The notes under the pieces: generated by a model
The model's input: only the letters and a program-made list of their open reading frames with translations
Told to the model about the DNA's origin: nothing
The model's database searches: none
In this document: piece after piece, positions 1-6,617 of the stretch
How positions within the stretch are numbered: position 1 is the first letter of the stretch
How the letters are laid out: every line of letters begins with the position of its first letter
From: Lautropia sp.
GTDB taxonomy: Bacteria; Pseudomonadota; Gammaproteobacteria; Burkholderiales; Burkholderiaceae_E
Length of the DNA: 8,407 bases
Assembly: GCA_013813615.1 (NCBI GenBank)
Contig: JACCRJ010000363.1
Location: 1-8,407 of the forward strand
Reading direction: 5' to 3'
Translations under genes and position numbers: made by a program

Positions 1-1180
1 CCTGGAACACGATCTGCACTTTGCTGCGCAGTTGCCGCAGGCGGCCCGCCGGCATGCGCGCGATGTCGTCGGTGCCGAGCAGGATGTGGCCGGCGCTGGG
101 GTCGATCAGCCGGGCGACGCAGCGGGCGACGGTCGATTTTCCCGAGCCCGATTCGCCGACGATGCCGAGCGTTTCGCCTTTGCGGATGCTGATCGAAACA
201 TCCTGCGCGGCGTTGACCGATCGCCGACCGGCGAAGAGCGAGGTGGTGGTGTAAATCTTGTCGAGCTTGCGCACGTCCAGCACCGTCGGCGCCTGCGCGA
301 GCAAGCGCAGGGTTTCGCCGGCGCTGGCGGGCGGCAGGTGCGAAGGCACCGAGGCGAGCAGCATCCGCGTGTACGGATGCTGCGGCGAGTGCAGGATCGT
401 GTCGGTCGGGCCGACCTCCACCAGCTCCCCGTAGCGCAGGACGGCGACCCGGTCGGCGATCTCCGCCACGACGCCGAAGTCGTGGGTGATGAACAGCACG
501 CCGGTGCCGCGGTCGCGCTGCAGTTCACGGATCAGCCGAAGGATCTGCGCCTGGGTCGTCACGTCGAGCGCGGTCGCCGGCTCGTCGGCAATCAGCAGCG
601 CCGGCTCAAGTATCAGGGCCATTGCGATCATGATGCGCTGGCGTTGCCCGCCGGAAAGCTGATGCGGGAACGAAGCGATGATGCGGTCCGGCTCCGGCAG
701 GTGGACCTGCTCGATCATCGCCCGGATCTTCCGGCGCCGCGCTGCGCCGCCCAGCGAGGTATGTTCGCGAAGCACTTCGTCGATCTGGTCGCCGCAGCGC
801 ATGACTGGATTGAGCGCGGTCATCGGCTCCTGGAAGATCATGCCCATCTCATTGCCGCGCAATTCGCGCAGCCGGGCGGGCCCGATCCCTACCAGCTCCT
901 CGCGCGCCAGCCCGATGGACCCGCCGGTGATCGGCAGCCCCTTCGGCAGCAGTCCCATCGTCGCGAATGCCGACACGGATTTCCCGGAGCCCGACTCGCC
1001 CACCAGGCAGACGATCTCGCCGGCGCCGACGGTGATGGAGAAATCCTTCAGCGCAAACGGACGATCCGCATGCGGCGGCAGACCGATCGACAGGCCCCGC
1101 ACCTGCAACACCGCCCCCGCACCCGCGGCCCGACACGAGGAAGCGCGGCCAGCAGCCCGAGGCGCCATGTCAGGGTTCAT
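1..1180 (-). CDS. Fused two-domain dipeptide/oligopeptide ABC transporter ATP-binding protein (partial, C-terminus outside window)
   Basis: This is the cytoplasmic ATPase that would power the peptide-type ABC importer encoded just upstream. Seen: 393 codons from ATG at 1180. An in-frame TGA at 1202-1204 with no start codon between makes 1180 the earliest start; GGCAGG lies upstream. A second in-frame ATG at 1168 has no ribosome-binding site. Domain 1 has Walker A GESGSGKS (residues 61-68), Q-loop Q117, signature LSGGQ (175-179), Walker B LLIADEP (195-201) and switch H233, all intact. It is followed by the HPYT motif (268-271) typical of the oligopeptide/dipeptide ATPase C-terminal region. A second ABC domain starts near residue 300, with Walker A GESGSGKS at 342-349. 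The reading stops at its Q-loop (Q393) at the window edge. The protein is therefore a DppD-DppF fusion of the YejF/GsiA type, so no separate second ATPase gene is needed. It is last in the visible operon, 154 bases after the dppC-like gene. The type is clear; the substrate is not. Confidence 0.93.
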   Translation of the reverse strand, partial: MNPDMAPRAAGRASSCRAAGAGAVLQVRGLSIGLPPHADRPFALKDFSITVGAGEIVCLVGESGSGKSVSAFATMGLLPKGLPITGGSIGLAREELVGIGPARLRELRGNEMGMIFQEPMTALNPVMRCGDQIDEVLREHTSLGGAARRRKIRAMIEQVHLPEPDRIIASFPHQLSGGQRQRIMIAMALILEPALLIADEPATALDVTTQAQILRLIRELQRDRGTGVLFITHDFGVVAEIADRVAVLRYGELVEVGPTDTILHSPQHPYTRMLLASVPSHLPPASAGETLRLLAQAPTVLDVRKLDKIYTTTSLFAGRRSVNAAQDVSISIRKGETLGIVGESGSGKSTVARCVARLIDPSAGHILLGTDDIARMPAGRLRQLRSKVQIVFQ

Positions 1181-1261
1181 CGAAGGCCTGCCACGATCGC
1201 GTCACCGGATGCATCGGAAAAGGCTCCACCGCAAGCAACGGAATGCCGAACCCAGCAGCCG

Positions 1262-1323
1262 CCGCGGATCCGGCTCCGCCGGTCCGCCAGCGGCGCCCCC
1301 TGGGGGGGAGGCGCCGAAGGCGC
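1262..1323. repeat. Cluster of GC-rich palindromes (REP-like) between dppC and the ATPase gene
   Basis: The 154-base spacer 1181-1334 holds at least three adjacent stem-loops. 1270-1282 is CCGGC-TCC-GCCGG. 1292-1315 is a 9-bp stem with one G-T pair and a 6-base loop, built from outer GGCGCC arms and inner C-run/G-run pairing. 1311-1323 is GCGCC-GAA-GGCGC and shares bases with the second, so the two would compete. GC-rich palindromic spacers of this kind are common in Burkholderiales. There is no T-run after the stems on the minus strand, so this does not look like an intrinsic terminator. The likely role (inference) is mRNA stabilisation or dampening between permease and ATPase cistrons, or a dispersed repeat. 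The rest of the spacer (1181-1261) shows only the ATPase ribosome-binding region. Confidence 0.6.
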
Positions 1324-1334
1324 ATCGGGGGGAG

Positions 1335-2294
1335 TCATAACTTGGGATCGAGCGTATCCCTCAGCCCGTCGCCCAGCATGTTCACCGCCAGTACCGTGAG
1401 CGTCAGGAACACGCCGGGTATCAGGATGTTGTGCGGCAGCAGCTGGAACACGCCACGGCCCTCCGCCATGATGTTTCCCCAAGTCGGCGTCTCCGGCGGA
1501 ATGCCGACGCCGAGGAAGCTCAGGATCGATTCGAGCAGGATGGCGGATCCGCAGATGTAGGTGGCCTGCACGATCAGCGGCGCGATGGTGTTCGGGAGCA
1601 CATGGCGGTAGAGGATCTTGTGCACGGGCGTGCCGACCGAGATCGCCGCCTCCACATACGGCTCTTCGCGGATCGACAGCACGATCGAGCGGACCAGTCG
1701 CACGACGCGCGGGATCTCCGGTATTGCAATCGCCACCACCACGGCCAGCAGGCTGGCGCCCGACAGCGAAACCAGCGCGATCGCGAGCAGGATCGACGGG
1801 ATCGCCATCAGCCCGTCCATGATCCTCATCACGACGCCGTCGAGCCAGCGGAAGTAGCCCGACACCAGGCCGATCAGGAGGCCGACGGCGACCGATACCG
1901 CGGCGACGAGTATCCCGACGATCAGCGACACGCGCGCGCCGTGGACGACCCGGCTGAAGATGTCCCGCCCGAGGCCGTCGGTACCCATCAGCACCGTCTT
2001 CTTCACCCGCTGGCCGTCGTCGTTGCGAAAGCTGATCTCTTCACCCGGCGCCTTGTTGCGGCCCGCCGGGTTGATGGCGGTGGGATCGTCCGGGGTGATC
2101 ATCGGGGCGGCAATGCCCATCAGCGCGATCAGCACGATCATGATCGCGCCGATGACGACCGACAGGTTGGCCCTGAGGCGCCGCCAGATGGAGGCGGTGG
2201 GGCGGGGCGTGTACTGCCCGGCAACGAACGGCGCATCGGGCATGAGCCCCCCGGTCAGCGGGTGGCCGGTTGCCCCGGGTAGATCGGCACTCAT
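1335..2294 (-). CDS. Dipeptide/oligopeptide ABC transporter permease, DppC/OppC type
   Basis: Inner-membrane permease that pairs with the DppB-like protein to form the transport channel. Seen: 319 residues, normal to slightly long for DppC. The cytoplasmic N-terminal tail (about 1-43) is followed by a first membrane helix near 44-66. A periplasmic segment leads to the GTDGLGRDIFSR motif (104-115) that is highly typical of DppC/OppC/NikC proteins. Several more hydrophobic helices follow, with an EAA loop at 215-235 (E-A-A, then G221 and the HVLPN ending) that docks on the ATPase. The protein ends in LGDGLRDTLDPKL, the usual C-terminus. The start is uncertain: ATG at 2294 lies 22 bases after the dppB stop but has no clear ribosome-binding site. 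In-frame ATG at 2243 follows a G-run at about 4 bases and would give 302 residues, nearer the family norm. The gene sits in an operon between dppB and the ATPase gene. Confidence 0.95.
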   Translation of the reverse strand: MSADLPGATGHPLTGGLMPDAPFVAGQYTPRPTASIWRRLRANLSVVIGAIMIVLIALMGIAAPMITPDDPTAINPAGRNKAPGEEISFRNDDGQRVKKTVLMGTDGLGRDIFSRVVHGARVSLIVGILVAAVSVAVGLLIGLVSGYFRWLDGVVMRIMDGLMAIPSILLAIALVSLSGASLLAVVVAIAIPEIPRVVRLVRSIVLSIREEPYVEAAISVGTPVHKILYRHVLPNTIAPLIVQATYICGSAILLESILSFLGVGIPPETPTWGNIMAEGRGVFQLLPHNILIPGVFLTLTVLAVNMLGDGLRDTLDPKL

Positions 2295-2316
2295 GCCGGC
2301 TTGACCATGGGTGCCA

Positions 2317-3258
2317 TCAGTAGCGGATTCGCGGATCGAGGACGGTGTAGAGCAGGTCGATGGCCAGGTTGATGAGCACGTAGGCGACGGAGAAAAGCAT
2401 GATCACCGCCTGCACGGTCGGATAGTCGCGCGCCAGCACCGCGTCCACCGTCAGGCGCCCCAGTCCCGGAATGTTGAAGACGCTTTCCGTCACCACCACG
2501 CCGCCGATCAGCAAGGCGATGCCGACGCCGATCACGGTGACGATCGGCACGGCCGCATTGCGCAGCGCATGCCCCAGCACCACTTTCATCTCCGGCAGGC
2601 CCTTGGCGCGCGCGGTGCGGACGTAGTCCTCGTTGAGCACTTCCAGCACGCTGGTGCGGGTCATGCGCGCGATCAGCGCGATATAGATCGTGCCGAGCGC
2701 CAGCGTCGGCAGGATCAGGCGGTGGATGAACCCGCCGAAGCCGTTGGCGATCGACTGGTAGCCTTGCACCGGGAACCAGCCGAGCTTCACCGACAACAGC
2801 CAGATCAGGCAGTAACCGGTCACGAACACCGGCACCGAGAAACTCATCACCGAAAAGGCCATCACGGCGCGATCGATCCAGGAGCCCTGGCGATACGCAG
2901 CCAGCGTGCCGAGCGGCACCGCCAGCAGCGTGGCCAGGGTGATGGTGCTGATGGCGAGCGCCAGCGTCGGCTCGATCCGGTCTGCGATCAGGTTGGCCAC
3001 CGGACGCTTGTAGAAGAAGGACTCGCCGAAGTCGCCGGTCAGCATGTTGCCGACCCAGATGAAGAACTGCGTCGCGATCGGCCGGTCGAGGCCGAGGCTC
3101 TGCCTGATCTGCGCGAGGTCCGCACTGGTGGCGGAGTCCCCGCCGATCACCGCCGCCGGATCGCCCGGCGTCAGTCGCAGCATGAGGAACACGATCAGTG
3201 CCACGACGAGCAGAACCGGGATCACGGCGGCGATGCGCCGTGCGATATAGATCCACAT
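2317..3258 (-). CDS. Dipeptide/oligopeptide ABC transporter permease, DppB/OppB type
   Basis: First inner-membrane permease of the importer. Seen: 313 residues. The N-terminus MWIYIARRIAAVIPVLLVV begins directly with a membrane helix (about 9-29), followed by RLTPGDPA, the hallmark N-terminal motif of DppB/OppB/GsiC. The periplasmic stretch has the conserved LGLDRP and GDFGES blocks (55-60 and 75-80). Further helices follow, and the EAA loop lies at about 210-232 (EDYVRTARAKG...HALRN). The C-terminus is LYTVLDPRIRY, as usual for the family. The start ATG at 3258 has a full AGGAGG at 3271-3276, though the 12-base spacing is long. It lies 39 bases after the binding-protein gene and 22 bases before dppC. 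An inverted repeat at 3259-3295 encloses the ribosome-binding site and could tune its expression relative to the binding protein. Confidence 0.96.
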   Translation of the reverse strand: MWIYIARRIAAVIPVLLVVALIVFLMLRLTPGDPAAVIGGDSATSADLAQIRQSLGLDRPIATQFFIWVGNMLTGDFGESFFYKRPVANLIADRIEPTLALAISTITLATLLAVPLGTLAAYRQGSWIDRAVMAFSVMSFSVPVFVTGYCLIWLLSVKLGWFPVQGYQSIANGFGGFIHRLILPTLALGTIYIALIARMTRTSVLEVLNEDYVRTARAKGLPEMKVVLGHALRNAAVPIVTVIGVGIALLIGGVVVTESVFNIPGLGRLTVDAVLARDYPTVQAVIMLFSVAYVLINLAIDLLYTVLDPRIRY

Positions 3259-3270
3259 GAAGCGGCGTCG

Positions 3271-3276
3271 CCTCCT
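3271..3276 (-). promoter_or_regulatory. Ribosome-binding site of the dppB-like gene inside a hairpin loop
   Basis: AGGAGG on the minus strand lies 12 bases before the dppB ATG. It falls within the 23-base loop of an inverted repeat whose arms are GAAGCGG (3289-3295 on the minus strand) and CCGCTTC (3259-3265), the latter abutting the start codon. The spacing is longer than usual, and folding of the arms would change the effective distance. Confidence 0.5.
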
Positions 3277-3297
3277 GAACCTGCTGCCCCGCTTCGC

Positions 3298-4932
3298 CTA
3301 CTTCTTCTCGACGTTCCAGAAGACCTGCACGGGCGCGATGATGATGCCGGAGATGTTGGACCGGTGCGCCATCGGCTGGTACCACTGGCCCAGGAAGATG
3401 TGCGTCGGGTATTCGTTGACCACCCGCTGCTGGACCGCGAGCGCGATCGCCTTCTGTTTGGCCGGATCCGTTTCGCGGGCGAAGTCGTCACGCAGTTTCT
3501 CGAGCTTTTCGTCGCACGGCCAGCCGAAGTTGGCCTTGTCGCAGGCCGAGTTGACGAAGGAAGTCGCCACCGGGTTCAGCACGTCGGCCGACACCCAGGA
3601 GGTCAGCATGGCGTTCCAGCCGCCCGCCGACGTCGGCTCTTTCTTCACCCGCCGCGCCACTACGGTTCGCCAGTCGCTCGACTGCATGTCCACCTTGAAG
3701 CCAGCCTTCTCCATCAGGGACTTCGCGACCGGCCCGAGGTTGGTCAGGACCTGCAGGTCCGTCGAGTGCAGCAGCACGACAGGCGTGCCGTCGTAGCCGG
3801 CCTCCTTCAGCAGCGCCCTGGCCTTCGTCATGTTGGACTCGAGCTTGTCCTTCATTCCTTCTTCCGAGGCGAGCGGTGTGCCGCAGATGAACATCGCCTT
3901 GCAGACCTTGTAGTACTTCGCGTTGCCGATCGTCGCCTGCAGGAAGTCCTCCTGGTTGAACGCCTCGTAGAGCGCCGCGCGGATCTTCGGGTTGTCGAAC
4001 GGCTTCTGCTGGACGTTGAAGCGGAAGGCATACTGATTGCCGAGGGGGTTCTGCTCGAGCAGCTTGACGTCCTTGGCCTTCTCCAGTGTCGGCAGCAGGT
4101 CGTGGCGGGGCTGCTCGATCAGGTCGATCTCGCCGGCGACCAGCGCGTTGACCGCGGTCTGCTGCTCCGGCATGCTGATCCACTCGACCCGGTCGACCTT
4201 CGCGACGTGGCCGCCGGCGAGCCCCGACGCCGCCTCGCTGCGCGGCTTGTACTTGTCGAACTTGACATAGACGGCGCGATCGCCCGGCTTCCATTCGTCC
4301 ACCTTGAACATGAACGGGCCGGAGCCGACGTATTCCTTGATCTGCTCGCCACCCGGCGTCTGCGCCACCCGCTTGGGCATGATGAACGGCACGTTGGAGG
4401 ACGGCTTGCCGAGCGCGAGCAGCATCAGGCCGGTCGGCGAGTTGAGCGAGATCTCGAACGTCTTCTGGTCGGTCGCCGTCATCGCCTTGACGAAGCTCAG
4501 CAGCTTCTGGCCGGTCGCATCCTTGCTGCCCCAGCGCTGCAGCGACGCGATCACATCCTCGCTGGTGACCGGCGCGCCGTCGTGGAACAGGAGCCCGTCA
4601 CGCAGCGTGAAGGTCCATTTGAGGTTGTCGTCGGAGACGCTGTACTTGTCCACCATCTGCGGCTTCACCTCGCCCTGCGCGTCGGTGGTGAAGAGCGTTT
4701 CGTAGATCATGTACCCGTGATTGCGGGTGATATAGGCGGTGGTGAAGATCGGGTCGACGATCTTGAGGTCCGAATGCATCACGACCTTGAGCGTGGTCTG
4801 TGCCTGCACCGGCGGGGCCGCGAGGGCGCCACCGGCAAACACCGCGATCGCGAGCGCCACGGCCGTCGCGCCGCGCAGTGCTTCTCCTGGTGCTGCTCCT
4901 CTTACTTCGCTGCCTGTTCCAACGATGCCCAT
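3298..4932 (-). CDS. Periplasmic substrate-binding protein of the peptide ABC transporter (SBP_bac_5 / DppA-OppA family)
   Basis: Periplasmic receptor that would capture the transported peptide-like substrate and deliver it to DppBC. Seen: 544 residues, the usual length for the family. The signal peptide has a hydrophobic core at about 22-39 and a likely cleavage site VQA-QTT after residue 44. The mature part begins LKVVMHSDLKIVDPIFTT. The family blocks are present: MIYETLF, the lobe segment with WTFTLRDGLLFHDGAPVTSEDV, then GSGPF and a C-terminal lobe with KARALLKEAGY. Two close cysteine pairs (C344/C350 and C464/C473) suggest disulfides, which would fit the periplasm. The start ATG at 4932 follows GGAGAGGA closely. 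The first 18 codons are unusually rich in GGA, GCA, AGA and GTA and lack a normal n-region; a CTG at 4878 is an alternative start (see findings). It heads the transporter operon, with its own predicted promoter upstream. Ligand specificity cannot be read from the sequence. Confidence 0.94.
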   Translation of the reverse strand: MGIVGTGSEVRGAAPGEALRGATAVALAIAVFAGGALAAPPVQAQTTLKVVMHSDLKIVDPIFTTAYITRNHGYMIYETLFTTDAQGEVKPQMVDKYSVSDDNLKWTFTLRDGLLFHDGAPVTSEDVIASLQRWGSKDATGQKLLSFVKAMTATDQKTFEISLNSPTGLMLLALGKPSSNVPFIMPKRVAQTPGGEQIKEYVGSGPFMFKVDEWKPGDRAVYVKFDKYKPRSEAASGLAGGHVAKVDRVEWISMPEQQTAVNALVAGEIDLIEQPRHDLLPTLEKAKDVKLLEQNPLGNQYAFRFNVQQKPFDNPKIRAALYEAFNQEDFLQATIGNAKYYKVCKAMFICGTPLASEEGMKDKLESNMTKARALLKEAGYDGTPVVLLHSTDLQVLTNLGPVAKSLMEKAGFKVDMQSSDWRTVVARRVKKEPTSAGGWNAMLTSWVSADVLNPVATSFVNSACDKANFGWPCDEKLEKLRDDFARETDPAKQKAIALAVQQRVVNEYPTHIFLGQWYQPMAHRSNISGIIIAPVQVFWNVEKK

Positions 4933-5006
4933 GTTCCTCTCCGGTCCGTTTTGCGGTTGGTCCGCGGCTAATTCTCCCCGCTGGTGTCTGCGCGGGTGCT
5001 GAGGCT

Positions 5007-5034
5007 ATTGTGCAGCCGAAGCCCCCGCTGTCAA
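5007..5034 (-). promoter_or_regulatory. Predicted sigma70 promoter for the transporter operon
   Basis: On the minus strand a perfect -35 TTGACA (5029-5034) is followed, after 16 bases, by CACAAT (5007-5012; four of six match TATAAT). Transcription would start near 5000, giving a leader of about 68 bases before the binding-protein ATG at 4932. The -35 element shares bases with the TGA stop of the amidase gene (5031-5033). The rest of the 97-base spacer between the amidase stop and the ATG shows no terminator. A GGTCCG direct repeat (4943-4948 and 4959-4964) lies in the leader and has no assigned role. Confidence 0.55.
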
Positions 5035-6521
5035 CAGGGCGGCCGTCGCAGATGCCAGGGTGTCGCCGCCTGATACGCGGACGCAGCCTTGATGCACAGG
5101 GCTTCCTGGTGGTGCGGCGCGACCAGTTGCAGTGCAATCGGCAACCCGCTGGTGCTTTCGCCGCAGGCGAGCACGATCGCGGGCTGCTGGCTGAGGTTGA
5201 ACGGCGTCGAGTAGGGCGTCCACCAGGTCCAGTCGAACGATTCGAATCGTCCAGCCGCCTCTGCCACCTCCCTCGGCACATCGTCGCCCGCGTGCGGCGC
5301 GATCTGCCCGGTGCGGAACGGCAGTACCGCCGTCGCCGGCGTCAGCAGCAGGTCGTGCGTCTGCGCGAGGCGGCGCATCGCTACTGCGATCTCCAGGCGC
5401 TGGCTCTGCGCCTGCAGGAAATCGGCAAGCGTGTAACGCGCGGCGTCTTCCATGGCGTCGCGCAGGCCCGGGTCCAGCAGTGCGCGCTTCGCTGGCGGCA
5501 GCTTCATCAGCATATCGCGCGCGCTGGTCATCCAGTGGACCATGAAGGTGTCGTGGCAGTCGGGAAATCCCGGATCCTTGCGCTCGACCGTCGCGCCGAG
5601 CGACGCCAGGGTTGCCGCGGCCGCATCCAGCGCGCGCTCGATCTCCGGATCCAGGCAATCGACATAGCCGAGCCGGGGGCTGTAGGCGATTCGCATGCCG
5701 CGCAGATCCGGCGGTGCGGCGCAGCCGGCGTCGGCGAAGGCATCCAGCACATGTTCGTGGTTCGTGGGCGCAAGCGCCCAGCCGTCGCGCGGGTCCGGGC
5801 GCGCCAGCACGTCGAGCATCGCTGCCGCGTCAGCGACGCTGCGGGCATGCGGACCGAGGTGGGCGACGGTGCCCATCGGCGACGCCGGCCATGCGGGGAC
5901 GCGGCCGAACTGCGGCTTGATGCCGACCGTGCCGGTGAACGCGGCCGGTATGCGGATCGATCCGCCGCCGTCGGTGCCCACCGCCAGCACACCCATGCCG
6001 GCCGCCACCGATGCAGCCGCGCCGCCGGAAGAACCGCCGGGCGTGCGCGTCGTGTCCCACGGATTGCACGTGATCCCGCTCAACGGGGACTCGGTGCTGG
6101 CCCGCCAGCCGAATTCCGGCGTCGTCGTCTTGCCGAGCAGTACGGCGCCGGCTTCGCGCAACCGGGCGGTGGCCGGTGCGTCCTCGTTCCACGACTGGGT
6201 GGGGTCGGTGGTTTTCGAGCCGCGCAAGGTCGGCCAGCCGCGGGTCAGGATCAGGTCCTTGATCGAGGTGGGCACGCCGTCGATGCGGCTCAGCGGCTTA
6301 CCGGCCTGCCAGCGCTGCTCGGACTCCCGGGCAGCGGCCATCGCCGCCTCGTGGTCGACCAGGCAGTAGGCGTTGAGGGAGGGATTCAGCCTGTCGATCC
6401 GTGCGAGCGTCGCGCGGGTGACCTCCACCGGCGACAGCGTGCGGCGCTGGTAGTGACGGGCCAATGCGGTGGCGTCTAGCCAAAAGAGTTCGTCCCCGTT
6501 GGCTGGTCCGTCGGTGTTCAC
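5031..6521 (-). CDS. Amidase, amidase-signature (AS) family
   Basis: Cytoplasmic hydrolase that cleaves a carboxamide bond using the Ser-cisSer-Lys triad of the AS family. Seen: 496 residues, a normal length. K88 lies in DGVPTSIKD, the cis-serine S164 in TPGGSSGGAAAS, and the nucleophile S188 in GTDGGGSIRIPAAF; the spacings (76 and 24) match those of characterised family members. The C-terminal block PFNLSQQPAIVLACG...GLPIALQLV is also typical. The start is GTG at 6521, chosen because AAGGAG (6529-6534) lies 7 bases upstream and homology begins just after it. The same frame stays open to 8066, but that part is antisense to the M81 gene and shows no family features. No GatB or GatC gene is adjacent, so GatA is unlikely. 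No signal peptide is seen. The gene is divergent from M81 and lies directly upstream of the peptide transporter on the same strand, suggesting it acts on the imported compound. Substrate unknown. Confidence 0.94.
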   Translation of the reverse strand: MNTDGPANGDELFWLDATALARHYQRRTLSPVEVTRATLARIDRLNPSLNAYCLVDHEAAMAAARESEQRWQAGKPLSRIDGVPTSIKDLILTRGWPTLRGSKTTDPTQSWNEDAPATARLREAGAVLLGKTTTPEFGWRASTESPLSGITCNPWDTTRTPGGSSGGAAASVAAGMGVLAVGTDGGGSIRIPAAFTGTVGIKPQFGRVPAWPASPMGTVAHLGPHARSVADAAAMLDVLARPDPRDGWALAPTNHEHVLDAFADAGCAAPPDLRGMRIAYSPRLGYVDCLDPEIERALDAAAATLASLGATVERKDPGFPDCHDTFMVHWMTSARDMLMKLPPAKRALLDPGLRDAMEDAARYTLADFLQAQSQRLEIAVAMRRLAQTHDLLLTPATAVLPFRTGQIAPHAGDDVPREVAEAAGRFESFDWTWWTPYSTPFNLSQQPAIVLACGESTSGLPIALQLVAPHHQEALCIKAASAYQAATPWHLRRPPC

Positions 6522-6528
6522 GGTTGCA

Positions 6529-6534
6529 CTCCTT
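6529..6534 (-). promoter_or_regulatory. Ribosome-binding site that fixes the GTG start of the amidase
   Basis: AAGGAG on the minus strand stands 7 bases before GTG at 6521. It is the strongest signal in a frame that otherwise remains open for another 1.5 kb upstream, and so sets the true N-terminus of the amidase. Confidence 0.75.
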
Positions 6535-6581
6535 GCTCCTCTCGATCGGACCCCGAGGGTAACCGATGCCGGGGCAGCGCA

Positions 6582-6587
6582 TACAAT
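6582..6587 (+). promoter_or_regulatory. Predicted -10 element of the M81 gene promoter
   Basis: TACAAT on the plus strand matches TATAAT at five of six positions and is followed by CGGGCGC, a context seen often in betaproteobacterial promoters. The -35 at 17-base spacing (GTAACC, 6559-6564) is weak, with three of six matches. Transcription would begin near 6594, leaving a leader of roughly 24 bases before ATG 6618. A weak -35 could mean activator dependence; an ATCGG-N13-CCGAT inverted repeat (6545-6567) covers that position. Confidence 0.4.
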
Positions 6588-6617
6588 CGGGCGCTTTTCC
6601 AGGTCCCGGGGTTCAGG

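Noticed and set aside
1292..1323. The strong hairpins as a rho-independent terminator between dppC and the ATPase gene.
   Set aside because: No T-run follows the stems on the minus strand, and termination here would separate the importer from its ATPase.
32..1399. A 455-codon plus-strand open frame opposite the ATPase gene.
   Set aside because: The minus strand carries all ABC motifs in order; the plus frame has none and even runs through the palindromic spacer into dppC.
2291..3385. A 364-codon minus-strand open frame overlapping dppB.
   Set aside because: It is in another frame from the convincing DppB protein and is Arg/Ala/Asp-rich without membrane helices.
2311..4971. An 886-codon plus-strand open frame opposite the binding protein and dppB.
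   Set aside because: The product is an Arg/His/Asp/Val-rich low-complexity shadow of strong minus-strand genes in high-GC DNA, with no recognisable domain and no ribosome-binding site of note.
4800..6479. A 559-codon plus-strand open frame opposite the amidase.
   Set aside because: Antisense shadow of the amidase with typical Arg-rich composition; it also spans the promoter region and two real genes.
6522..6617. A sigma70 promoter for the amidase in the divergent spacer.
   Set aside because: The best minus-strand pair (TTGTAT with GTTACC) matches consensus too poorly to report as a feature.
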